DNA of 64,000 nt from RH-AL1 sp965198485 (lineage in GTDB: Bacteria > Pseudomonadota > Alphaproteobacteria > Rhizobiales > Beijerinckiaceae): contig CBDAPQ010000005.1 of NCBI GenBank assembly GCA_965198485.1, positions 744,001 through 808,000 on the forward strand, written 5' to 3'. This document shows positions 33,898 through 41,915 of this stretch, in pieces; within the stretch, counting starts at the first letter, position 1, and every line of letters starts with the position of its first letter. The position numbers were made by a program, and so were the translations under genes. The notes below the pieces were generated by a model, which searched no databases, was not told the origin of the DNA, and saw only the letters and a list, made by a program, of their open reading frames with translations.

Positions 33898-35265
33898 ATG
33901 CGCAAGTTCAGCCTGACGGTCTGTCACGGCGCCAGACACTACGCGCGTTTGGCCGCGCTCGCCGCCACGGTGGCGATCGTCGCTCCGCACGAGGTGTCGG
34001 CGCAGGTCATGGACCCGCTGCGCGGCTATAACCTCAATGGCGACAGCGTCGGCCCACAGGCGCGCGAATCTCGAGCTCCGCGTCAGCGCGAGCCGCAGTC
34101 CGAGTCGCAGCCGCAACAGGCAGAGCGTCAGCGTTTCGCCTTGGCCTCGACCGGCCGCATGCGCCGCATCGCCGAGGAGCAGGGATTGCGCCTCACGACG
34201 ATGCCGCACCGCCGAGGCCGCGCCTTCTTCGCGATGGCAGAGAACGAGGCCGGGCACCGCATCCAGCTGATGTTCAATCCCTACAATGGCTACATCGTCG
34301 GTCAGCGTGATTTCGGTGGTCCAACAACCGCAGTTGCCAAAGCGCCCGCGGTCAAGGCACCCGACGCAAAGGAGCCGGAGGCTCCGCCGAGCGCCACGGC
34401 CACCGTCGAGCCGACCGCTCCTGTCGCGGCGGCAGCGGTGCCGGCGCCGAGCGACAGCGATCTCGCCGCCGCCAAGGAGGCTGCTGACAAGGCGATTGCC
34501 GCCGAGGCCGAGGCCAAGCGCACCGCAGATATAGCGAGCGCCGAGGCTCGTCGCGCCAAGGCCAAGCTTGCCGAGGCCCAGGCGGCATCCCGCCGCGCCG
34601 CCGAGGCCAAGGCTCAGGAGGCGCGTCGCCAGGAGCAGATCGCCGCCGAGCAGCACCGCCAGGAGGCGCGGGCCGCCGATGCCAAGCGACGCGCGCTCGC
34701 CGCCGCCGAGGCCAAGCTGGCCCAGGCCAAGGCCGTCCAGGCCCGCGCCGCCGCCGAAGCCGCCAAGGCGGAAGCCGAGGCGGTCACCGCTCGCGCCGCG
34801 ATGCAGCCGCCAGCCGAGATGAGCAAGGCCGGCGAGAAGCCCGCCGAGCTGGCGCCGGCCGTCAAGGCGCCGGCGGAAGCCTCTTCGACGCCCGAACCGG
34901 CGAAGACCGATACTGCGAGGACCGAGCCGGCCAAGGCCGACGTAGCCAAGACAGTGGACGCGACCAAGACCGACGCCACAAAAGCCGACGCCGCGAAGAC
35001 CGAGGCCACGAAGACCGAGACGCCGGTCGAGGCCCCGGCCACTGCTGCGGCGACAAAGTCGGAGAGCGGCGACACCTCCGCCGTCGCCAAAAGCGCCGAG
35101 CAAACCGACAAGGCCGTGGATACGGCCGCACCGCCGGTCGCCCCGCAGCACGCCGACGCCTCGGCACCGGCCAAGACCGAAGGGGTCGACACGGCGCCGA
35201 CCGGCTCGACCATGCCGATGCCTACACCCGCGCCCTCTCACGGCGATACGCCGGAAACTCATTGA
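33898..35265 (+). CDS. Secreted Ala/Lys-rich repeat protein
   Basis: The 455-aa protein has a signal peptide (ARLAALAATVAIVAPHEVSA, cut near AQV). A small globular part contains IQLMFNPYNGYIVGQRDFGG, reminiscent of a PepSY-like or YPEB-type fold. The rest is low complexity: an Ala/Lys/Glu coiled-coil helix (about 190-310) with KAKLAEAQAASRRAAEAKAQ, then a Thr/Lys/Ala section of AKTD and TKTD repeats. It may reach from the inner membrane across the periplasm, similar to TolA-like spacers. The role is unknown. Its stop overlaps the TTG start of the lytic transglycosylase. Confidence 0.75.
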   Translation: MRKFSLTVCHGARHYARLAALAATVAIVAPHEVSAQVMDPLRGYNLNGDSVGPQARESRAPRQREPQSESQPQQAERQRFALASTGRMRRIAEEQGLRLTTMPHRRGRAFFAMAENEAGHRIQLMFNPYNGYIVGQRDFGGPTTAVAKAPAVKAPDAKEPEAPPSATATVEPTAPVAAAAVPAPSDSDLAAAKEAADKAIAAEAEAKRTADIASAEARRAKAKLAEAQAASRRAAEAKAQEARRQEQIAAEQHRQEARAADAKRRALAAAEAKLAQAKAVQARAAAEAAKAEAEAVTARAAMQPPAEMSKAGEKPAELAPAVKAPAEASSTPEPAKTDTARTEPAKADVAKTVDATKTDATKADAAKTEATKTETPVEAPATAAATKSESGDTSAVAKSAEQTDKAVDTAAPPVAPQHADASAPAKTEGVDTAPTGSTMPMPTPAPSHGDTPETH

Positions 35266-36443
35266 GCGTGGGATCGCCACTCTCCACGGCCCGTGCCCGG
35301 CGGCGGCTCCTGGCCATCGCGCTAGCCCTCGTCGCCGCAGCTCCGGCGGTGATCGGCAGCTCTGCGATCGCACAGGAGATGCCTCACTCGGCCGAGATCG
35401 ATGCGGCGATCGTCCGGGCGGCCAAGCGCCACGGCGTGCCCGAGCACCTGGTGCGCCGCATCGTGATGCGGGAAAGCCGCTACAATCCACGCGCGCGCAA
35501 CCATTCGTTTTGGGGGCTGATGCAGATCAGTTATCCCACTGCGCGCAGCATGGGCTTCAAGGGGACGCCCGAGCAGCTGCTGAACCCGGTCACCAACCTC
35601 GCCTACGCCGTCCCCTATCTCGCCAATGCCTTCGTGGCCGCCGGCAAGAGGGAGGACGCGGCGGTCCGTCTCTACGCGAGCGGCTATTACGCCACGGCCA
35701 AGAACCGCGGCGTCCTCGGCCTGCTACGTACGGCGGACTCAAAGCCATTGAACGGGGTGCCCGACGAACCGGGCGCCGAACCTGCGGCGATCGCCTCCAG
35801 CGATACAGGCAATTGGAGCTGGTTCAGCTCGGGCGCCCCCACGCCGATGCCGGAACAACCGGCATCCGCGCCTGTGCCGCAACAGCTCGCCTACGCTGCG
35901 ACGACCGACGGCGCCGGAACGGCGCCAGCCCAGGCGCAGATCGAGGCCCTCGCCCATTCCGCCTCCGGCCACGGCGCCAAGACCGCCAAGGTGGCCGATA
36001 AAAACGGTGACGACGGCGTCGCCATGGTCGAGGCTCACGACGGGACGATGGCGCCGCCCAAGCGCTGGCAGCATGACGGCGGCACCTCCGTCATTACCCG
36101 CGGCGAGCAGGGTCTCGAGCACGTCGCCGCCTACCGGCTCGGCGACCGGACCGTCGCCACGGCTCGACGGTCACGCAAGACGGCGGTGTTCGCTCAGCTC
36201 GACGCGTCCGGCGCCACAGCTTCCGCTTCGAACGCGACAGATGCGCAGCCGCAGCCCACCTCATTCTACGCCACAGCCCCGCAAGGACCGACGGTCGACC
36301 CGGCTCAGCAGGCGGCAGCGCAGACTGCTGCCAACGAGGCTGCTGGCGCTGCTGTCCCCGCGACGGACACAGCTGTTGGCGACACGCCGAAGCACCGTCG
36401 CCACGGACACAAGTCCAACGATCATAAATCCAACGCCGAGTAA
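35262..36443 (+). CDS. Lytic transglycosylase (SLT domain)
   Basis: The 393-aa protein has a hydrophobic signal segment (RLLAIALALVAAAPAVI) and then an SLT domain with the catalytic Glu in RRIVMRESRYNPRARN, followed by SFWGLMQISYPTARSMGF and NLAYAVPYLANAF. It cuts the glycan strands of peptidoglycan. The C-terminal half (about 180-393) is low complexity, with Ala/Pro/Gln/Thr and a His/Lys tail (HRRHGHKSNDHKSN). The TTG start overlaps the preceding stop (TTGA), so both are likely made together. Confidence 0.88.
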   Translation: MSVGSPLSTARARRRLLAIALALVAAAPAVIGSSAIAQEMPHSAEIDAAIVRAAKRHGVPEHLVRRIVMRESRYNPRARNHSFWGLMQISYPTARSMGFKGTPEQLLNPVTNLAYAVPYLANAFVAAGKREDAAVRLYASGYYATAKNRGVLGLLRTADSKPLNGVPDEPGAEPAAIASSDTGNWSWFSSGAPTPMPEQPASAPVPQQLAYAATTDGAGTAPAQAQIEALAHSASGHGAKTAKVADKNGDDGVAMVEAHDGTMAPPKRWQHDGGTSVITRGEQGLEHVAAYRLGDRTVATARRSRKTAVFAQLDASGATASASNATDAQPQPTSFYATAPQGPTVDPAQQAAAQTAANEAAGAAVPATDTAVGDTPKHRRHGHKSNDHKSNAE

Positions 36444-36761
36444 GCCGCCGCGGCGACGCCGCGTCTTCAAACCCGTTTGCGCTCGGTTCGCGACTGATGG
36501 GTGACGAAGCCGTGACGCCGTTCGCGCGGGCTGTCTGCTCTAGATCCGCATAGATGCAGCTCTTTCCAGCGCGACGGATTTGAACCGTCGATGTCGAGGC
36601 GCTGACTTCGCTGCGATCGTGATGAGTCGGCCACGGCCTCCAAGCGTCTCCAAAAAAAATCGTAAAAAAGGGTTGACAGGCTAGAAACCTTTTTGGGCCG
36701 GGCCACGTTGTCTGGTCAATAGCGAGCAGGGGTTCGCAGTCTTCTTCCGGGGGCCGGTCTC
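36444..36761. other. Intergenic region upstream of a small secreted protein gene
   Basis: About 320 bp with no gene. A run of A followed by TTGACA at 36673-36678 looks like a -35 element, but no good -10 follows at 16-18 bp, so it is only tentative. A GC-rich stretch with CCTTTTTGGG follows it. Confidence 0.4.
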
Positions 36762-37049
36762 ATGGTCAACACCAGCAAGCGTCTTCGTCGTACGATTATC
36801 AAGCTGTCGGTTGCCGCTCTTACGTTTGCTTCGATCGGTGCCGCGGTCGCCGCTCCGCTTTTCGTGCAGAAAAGCGTAATGGCCAAGACCGAGATCGGTC
36901 AGCTTCAGTCGCTCGCCAGAGGTCCGGCCATCCAGCTTGCCAAGGCTGCTCCGGGCGAAGCGGAAGATTGTGTACGGGTCACTAAGATGATTGGCCCGGA
37001 TGGTAAAGAGGTACCGACCTTTGGCATGGTTTGCGGCGGCGGCGAGTAA
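36762..37049 (+). CDS. Small secreted protein (95 aa)
   Basis: MVNTSKRLRRTIIKLSVAAL opens a signal peptide ending near AAVAAP. The mature part is about 60 residues with two Cys (EDCVRVT and GMVCGGG), which could form a disulfide. I do not recognise the family. The gene is followed 3 nt later by the exonuclease start and 30 nt later by a strong hairpin. Confidence 0.65.
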   Translation: MVNTSKRLRRTIIKLSVAALTFASIGAAVAAPLFVQKSVMAKTEIGQLQSLARGPAIQLAKAAPGEAEDCVRVTKMIGPDGKEVPTFGMVCGGGE

Positions 37050-37052
37050 ACT

Positions 37053-38078
37053 TTGGACTTGAGCGATCGGGTCGTCTTATCGCCCGAGGGACTTTATTGT
37101 CCCTCGGGCGATTTCTTTATCGATCCTGTGAAGACGGTCGGTCGCGCCCTTATAACCCACGGCCATGCCGATCACGCCCGCGCAGGCCACGGTGCCGTGC
37201 TTGCAACACGGCAAACACTGGCGATCATGTCGGTTCGTTATGGCGAAGAATTCTGCGGCACGGCCCAGGCGGTCGAGCCTGGGGAGAGCGTGACACTGGG
37301 CGCGGCCAAGGTGAGTTTCCATCCGGCCGGCCACGTGCTGGGCTCGGCACAGATCCGGGTGGCCTTCCCCGAGTTCGTCATGGTGGTTTCCGGCGACTAC
37401 AAGCGCGAGGCCGACCCCACCTGTAACCCCTTCGAGGTGGTGCCCTGCGACGTCTTCGTCACCGAAGCGACGTTCGGTCTGCCGGTGTTCCGGCACTCGC
37501 GCACCGAACTCGAGATTGCCAAGCTGATCGCTTCCCGCGACCTCTTCCCCGAGCGTGCCCACCTTGTGGGCGCCTACGCGCTTGGTAAGGCGCAGCGTGT
37601 CATGGCGCTGCTGCGCGAAGCCGGCTACGATAGGCCGATCTACATTCACGGGGCGATGGAGCGCCTGACCGCGTTCTACCAGGGCGAAGGTATCGCGCTC
37701 GGTGAAATCATCCGGGTGAATCCTAAAGAGCGCGGCAAGCTCGGCGGCGAGATCGTGATCTGCCCGCCCGGTGCGCTGCAGGACCTCTGGGCCCGCAAAT
37801 TCCCCGATCCCGTCGTTGCCTTCGCCTCGGGTTGGATGCGCGTGCGCGCCCGCGCCCGTCAGAAGGGTATCGAGCTGCCCCTAGTCGTCTCGGACCATGC
37901 CGATTGGGAGGCGCTGCTGACTACTGTGGCGGAGACCGGCTGCTCCAAGCTGCTCGTGACCCACGGCGAGGCCGATGCGCTGGTGCACTGGGCGAGGGGG
38001 CAGGGGATCGAGGCCGAGCCGCTGCACATTCTCGGGTATGGGGACGAGGATGATGCCGGTGCGGCGGAGGCGGCGTAG
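37053..38078 (+). CDS. Ligase-associated DNA exonuclease (MBL fold)
   Basis: The 341-aa protein has a metallo-beta-lactamase fold with the metal ligands in ALITHGHADHARAGHGAV, FHPAGHVLGSAQI, MVVSGDYKREAD and VSDHADWEALL. The GLYCPSGDFFIDP start is specific to the ligase-associated exonuclease family, related to CPSF/SNM1-type nucleases. It likely processes DNA ends in repair. The usual partners, an ATP-dependent ligase and an Lhr helicase, are not adjacent. The start is a TTG at 37053. Confidence 0.88.
   Translation: MDLSDRVVLSPEGLYCPSGDFFIDPVKTVGRALITHGHADHARAGHGAVLATRQTLAIMSVRYGEEFCGTAQAVEPGESVTLGAAKVSFHPAGHVLGSAQIRVAFPEFVMVVSGDYKREADPTCNPFEVVPCDVFVTEATFGLPVFRHSRTELEIAKLIASRDLFPERAHLVGAYALGKAQRVMALLREAGYDRPIYIHGAMERLTAFYQGEGIALGEIIRVNPKERGKLGGEIVICPPGALQDLWARKFPDPVVAFASGWMRVRARARQKGIELPLVVSDHADWEALLTTVAETGCSKLLVTHGEADALVHWARGQGIEAEPLHILGYGDEDDAGAAEAA
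37079..37118 (+). terminator. Perfect hairpin with T-rich tail inside the exonuclease 5' end
   Basis: ATCGCCCGAGGGAC and GTCCCTCGGGCGAT pair as a perfect 14-bp stem around the 6-nt loop TTTATT, followed by TTCTTT. It lies 29 nt after the stop of the small secreted protein gene and inside the exonuclease coding sequence, where it encodes the conserved PEGLYCPSG. It has the shape of an intrinsic terminator or attenuator. Confidence 0.6.
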
Positions 38079-38238
38079 CCAAGAGACTGCTTCAGCTGCA
38101 AGCCGCTCCTCGGCGAGCCCTCACCCCTCGGCTTGGATGCAGGCGTTCTACGCGGGCTTTTCGCCGCGGGAAACAATCAGGGCGGCAGCCTTTGTGCCGG
38201 CAAGGCCGGCGCGTCGTCCGGCATCCACGGGAGAAAGC

Positions 38239-38475
38239 ATGATCAAGCTCGCCAGCACCCTCATCCTAGCCGCCACTCTCGTCCTTCCGATGAGCGCCGC
38301 CTTTGCCGGCGATTCGGCGAAGGACAAGACCTCCAACGTCGACCCGCAGGCGACCGCGCCCGGCGGCAAGAAGGAGTCGCCAGGTACCGTAGGCGCCATG
38401 AACAACAACGCGGAGGGCGGCTCCTTCACGGCATCGAAGGCCGACCGAGACAAGAACCTAACCAAAATTAAGTAG
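38239..38475 (+). CDS. Small secreted protein (78 aa)
   Basis: The frame begins MIKLASTLILAATLVLPMSA and ends the signal peptide near AFAGD. The mature part has DKTSNVDPQATAPGGKKESP, a Gly/Asn-rich region and a charged tail. This type of exported protein occurs in related bacteria, but I cannot assign a function. GAGAAAG lies upstream of the ATG. Confidence 0.6.
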   Translation: MIKLASTLILAATLVLPMSAAFAGDSAKDKTSNVDPQATAPGGKKESPGTVGAMNNNAEGGSFTASKADRDKNLTKIK

Positions 38476-38772
38476 GCGCGAGACGTAGGCGATAACAAGC
38501 AGTGGCGTGCTCGAGCAGCGGAAGATGCATCGTAGATGTGCGTCACTGGACGACATCGATCCAGCCAGCCGCTGTCGCGTTGGAGCGGACGCATTCCGCG
38601 TTGACGGGGTACCCTTCGCATGGCCGGAGATGCTGGAGAGGTCGAGCGATGAGGGGGCGGCACGATGATCGTTATAAAACAAGACATTCGTCGTCCGACG
38701 CCTGTTTGAGGCGAAGATGATCGCCGTCGCCGCCTGTACAAATCTACCCGCGGCGTCATCACGGCGGCAGCT
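38476..38772. other. Intergenic gap
   Basis: About 300 bp between the small secreted protein gene and the cytochrome gene. Neither strand shows a credible gene, RNA or repeat. Confidence 0.35.
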
Positions 38773-39663
38773 TTGCAACGAGCGCAAGCCTTGACGAGGA
38801 CGGTCGTCGCCATGATCGCCATGATCATCTTCACCACAGGCACGTTCCCGCTCGACGGCACTGAGAGGCCTCCCACGTTCGTGCCGCCACCGGAAGGCGC
38901 TATTCCCGCCGATGAGTTCGGCAGCATGATCAAAATTGGCGAAGCGATCTTCACCGACACGCGCGCTCATGCCGGAGCCTTCGTCGGCAATTCCCTCAAA
39001 TGCTCGAACTGCCACCTCGATGCAGGCCGCCTCGCCAACTCGGCACCGCTGGCGCAGGCCTACGTCGCGTATCCGGCCTACAGGGCCAAGAACCACCAAG
39101 TGTACACGTTCGAGGAGCGGCTGCAGGATTGTTTTCGCTTTAGCATGAACGGAACAGCGCCGCCTGCCGGCGACAAGGTCCTGACGGCGCTCACGACCTA
39201 CGCCTTTTTTCTCGCCTCGCACGCGCCGACCGGTGTTTCCCTTCCGGGGCGGGGCTATCCTGTGCTTGGTGAACCGTCGCTGCCGCGCGACTACGCCCGC
39301 GGCGAAAAGCTGTTCGCCGCGAAATGCTCGCTCTGTCACGGAGCGGATGGCTTAGGCCAGAAGGATCCCAAGGGCGCCACCGTCGTCCCCGCGCTCTGGG
39401 GACCCGACTCCTTCAACTGGGGCGCCGGCATGGCCTCGATCAAGAATGCCGCCGGCTTCGTCAAGGCCAACATGCCGCTCGGCCAGGGCTGGAGCTTGAG
39501 TGATCAGGAAGCATGGGACGTCGCGACCTTCCTGGACAGTCACGATCGCCCGCAGGATCCGCGCTTCGTAAAGGATGTCGCCACCACCGCTACTATGTTC
39601 CACGACCCGGCGGACTCGATGTACGGCGTGCTCGTGAACGGTGCCGTCCTGGGGCGACCGTGA
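38773..39663 (+). CDS. TsdA-like dihaem c-type cytochrome
   Basis: The 296-aa protein has a signal sequence (VVAMIAMIIFTTG) and two haem c sites, CSNCH in SLKCSNCHLDAGR and CSLCH in AAKCSLCHGADG. The ERLQDCFRFSMNG element lies between, as in thiosulfate dehydrogenase TsdA, where a Cys in this position is an axial haem ligand. The predicted role is oxidation of thiosulfate to tetrathionate or a related electron transfer in the periplasm. The start (TTG at 38773 or ATG at 38812) is uncertain. No partner TsdB is seen nearby. Confidence 0.8.
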   Translation: MQRAQALTRTVVAMIAMIIFTTGTFPLDGTERPPTFVPPPEGAIPADEFGSMIKIGEAIFTDTRAHAGAFVGNSLKCSNCHLDAGRLANSAPLAQAYVAYPAYRAKNHQVYTFEERLQDCFRFSMNGTAPPAGDKVLTALTTYAFFLASHAPTGVSLPGRGYPVLGEPSLPRDYARGEKLFAAKCSLCHGADGLGQKDPKGATVVPALWGPDSFNWGAGMASIKNAAGFVKANMPLGQGWSLSDQEAWDVATFLDSHDRPQDPRFVKDVATTATMFHDPADSMYGVLVNGAVLGRP

Positions 39664-39739
39664 CCGCCGAGCTCTTTCCTTTCTGGGCATAAGGTGGAAG
39701 GATCGCCAGCGCACGAGCGCCAGGGTCTGGAGATGCTGA

Positions 39740-39925
39740 GTGTCTGACGACAAGCCGAAATGGGACACGCCTACCAATATCGTTTCCTCGAAGCTCGACC
39801 AGGCGGGGGAGCTCGCGAAGAAGCATGGCATCTCACCAGACCGGGCTCAGATGCTGATCGATCGGTACGGTCACGATCCCGACCGCCTCGACGCGGCAGC
39901 AAAGAGCGCCAAGGCGAACTCCTGA
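39740..39925 (+). CDS. Conserved small hypothetical protein (61 aa)
   Basis: The frame opens at a GTG with MSDDKPKWDTPTNIVSSKL, followed by AGELAKKHGISPDRAQMLID, a helix-turn-helix-like charged segment. Small proteins with such a layout (DUF3606-like) occur in Hyphomicrobiales. The function is unknown. Confidence 0.5.
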   Translation: MSDDKPKWDTPTNIVSSKLDQAGELAKKHGISPDRAQMLIDRYGHDPDRLDAAAKSAKANS

Positions 39926-40128
39926 CAACACGATACCGGCGCGGCGGAATGGAGCCTATTGAACCCGTGACGCGGCCCTGGTGCGGGCCGTTCGCAAGCC
40001 GTTTCCCTGGCTCGCGTGCGGGGCCGGTCGAGACGCACGGCAGACCTACAAGGTTGCCTGCACAGGATCTTTGCGCCTGGACAGGCCCCCTAAGCCTATG
40101 TCAAACGACATTAGTTTAGGGGAGCGAG

Positions 40129-41370
40129 ATGTCTGAAGCGGGATATACGAAGCTGCACGCTTGCAGAGTAAGCGGGTCGGCCAACTTGCTTCCGGTTCTC
40201 GATCTCGGGGTGCAGGTTCTCACGGGCGTGTTCCCGAAGACAAGCATCGAGAATGTTACGTCAGGCCCTCTACAATTGGTCTGGTGCCCGGCATCCGGTT
40301 TGCTCCAACTCGCTCATTCCTACAGTCTTGGCGAGATGTATGGGGACAATTATGGCTACCGTTCCGGTCTCAACCAAAGCATGGTCGATCACCTGACGGG
40401 AAAAGTCGTGGAGCTGGCTCGCCTTGTTGACCTCCAGCCCGGCGACGCCGTGCTCGATATCGGTAGCAACGATGCCACATCCTTGAAAGCTTACCCTGTA
40501 GCAGGCATACAAAGGACCGGTATTGATCCATCGGGATCGAAGTTCCTGAATTTCTATACCGACGACGTGCTTCTGGTCCCCGATTTTTTTTCGGGCGAGG
40601 CCTACCGAGCCACTGGGCGGAAGGCGCCCAAGATCGTCACCTCCATCGCCATGTTTTACGATCTTGAAAGCCCTATCGCCTTCGCCAAGGAAATTGAGAG
40701 CATCCTGGCGCCCGGTGGCGTGTGGCATTTCGAGCAGAGCTACATGCCTTCGATGTTGAGGACAAACTCCTATGACACTGTATGTCACGAACATCTGGAA
40801 TACTATTCTCTTGGTGTCGTGAAGAAAATCCTTGATGAGGCGGGCATGCGTCCGATCGACGTCAAGATGAACGGCGTCAATGGCGGCAGTTTTGCCGTAA
40901 CTGCAGTTCGGCACTCCGATCCACGCGGTGGCGCCGAAAGCGTCGTAGAATGGTTGTTGTTGCAGGAGGAGCGCATGGGCCTCCAAACGCCACGACCGTA
41001 CCGGCAGTTTGAAGAGCGTGTCTACAATCACCGCACGGACTTGATCCGCCTTCTTGAGGCTCTCAAGGACGACGGCAAAACGGTGATAGGCTACGGCGCC
41101 TCTACAAAGGGGAACGTGGTACTTCAGTTCTGCGGGATTGGCCCGGATCTGTTGCCTTGCATCGTGGAAGTCAATCCCGATAAGTTCGGGCATGTCACGC
41201 CGGGAAGTCATATTCCTATAGTCTCAGAGGTTGAGGCCCGCGCGATGCATCCTGACTACATGCTGGTGTTACCCTGGCATTTTCGGGACAACATCGTCAG
41301 GCGCGAGAAGGAATTTTTGTCTCGGGGGGGAAGGCTGATCTTCCCGTTTCCCGAGATCGAAATCGTCTGA
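40129..41370 (+). CDS. SAM-dependent C-methyltransferase (sugar type)
   Basis: The 413-aa protein has the three-part plan of sugar C-methyltransferases. The N-terminal domain has HACRVSGS, where the second Cys of the usual zinc knuckle appears as Ser, then VLDLGVQVLTGVFP. The methyltransferase core has VLDIGSNDATSLKAY, and the C-terminal domain has GYGASTKGNVVLQFCGIG and HYRAKE-like FRDNIVRREKEFL. Substrates of the family are usually nucleotide-linked sugars. The gene is visibly less GC-rich than its neighbours and has its own RBS (GGGGAGCGAG). No other sugar gene lies beside it, which suggests transfer. Confidence 0.85.
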   Translation: MSEAGYTKLHACRVSGSANLLPVLDLGVQVLTGVFPKTSIENVTSGPLQLVWCPASGLLQLAHSYSLGEMYGDNYGYRSGLNQSMVDHLTGKVVELARLVDLQPGDAVLDIGSNDATSLKAYPVAGIQRTGIDPSGSKFLNFYTDDVLLVPDFFSGEAYRATGRKAPKIVTSIAMFYDLESPIAFAKEIESILAPGGVWHFEQSYMPSMLRTNSYDTVCHEHLEYYSLGVVKKILDEAGMRPIDVKMNGVNGGSFAVTAVRHSDPRGGAESVVEWLLLQEERMGLQTPRPYRQFEERVYNHRTDLIRLLEALKDDGKTVIGYGASTKGNVVLQFCGIGPDLLPCIVEVNPDKFGHVTPGSHIPIVSEVEARAMHPDYMLVLPWHFRDNIVRREKEFLSRGGRLIFPFPEIEIV

Positions 41371-41417
41371 TGAAGTAAGACGCGATTGCGTTGGCCTTCC
41401 GTCGCCCGCGGGATCCT

Positions 41418-41606
41418 TCACCGCGCGTGCGGCAGGCCATGGGGCGGCCCCAGTGTATCGCCCCACACGAGGGTGGTGTCGGCTGGTCTCGGCGACACGA
41501 TAGCGTTGGTGGTGGCGTTCACGGCTTCGATGCCGGCGAGATGAGCCGCCATCACCTCGCGGCAGGACAGCTCGCGCGCAGCGATCGCCGCCGTCGCGTC
41601 AAGTGT
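41418..41606 (-). pseudogene. Amidase N-terminal remnant
   Basis: The minus frame contains LDATAAIAARELSCREVMAA then AVNATTNAIVSPRPADTTL and GPPHGLP, the N-terminal pattern of GatA-type amidase-signature enzymes. The frame stops shortly after, before any catalytic Ser/Lys region. It is a decayed fragment. Confidence 0.6.
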
Positions 41607-41729
41607 GACGATCTCGCCGTCAAGCTCGGCATGCCTCCCATTGGCTTCATCGTGCGCCTCACATGAATGCTGGCCCTCCATTTGCCACGCAGCGGCATGC
41701 GCGATGGCGGATGATAGGGGAGTGCTGAC

Positions 41730-41915
41730 ATGGGGTTGAAGGCGCTGGGCTTGGTGCCCTGGATCGTCCTTCTCGTCGGCATGCCGTTCGCGAATCGCGT
41801 CGAGCCCTTCGTGCTGGGGCTTCCGCTGCCGCTGGCCTGGGCGACGGCCTGCACGCTCTTCTCGGCCGCGACCTTGTTCGTGATCTACCAGCTCGACGGG
41901 CGAAACCGGGCATGA
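41730..41915 (+). CDS. DUF3311 small membrane protein
   Basis: The 61-aa protein has two hydrophobic helices (VPWIVLLVGMPFANRVEPF and LAWATACTLFSAATLFVIYQ), matching DUF3311. Such proteins are partners of sodium:solute symporters. Its stop overlaps the symporter start as ATGA, so the two are coupled. Confidence 0.85.
   Translation: MGLKALGLVPWIVLLVGMPFANRVEPFVLGLPLPLAWATACTLFSAATLFVIYQLDGRNRA

Noticed and set aside
36560..36610. A tRNA-like GGATTTGAACCGTC segment
   Set aside because: It resembles a T-arm, but no cloverleaf can be made around it. No acceptor or anticodon arm fits.
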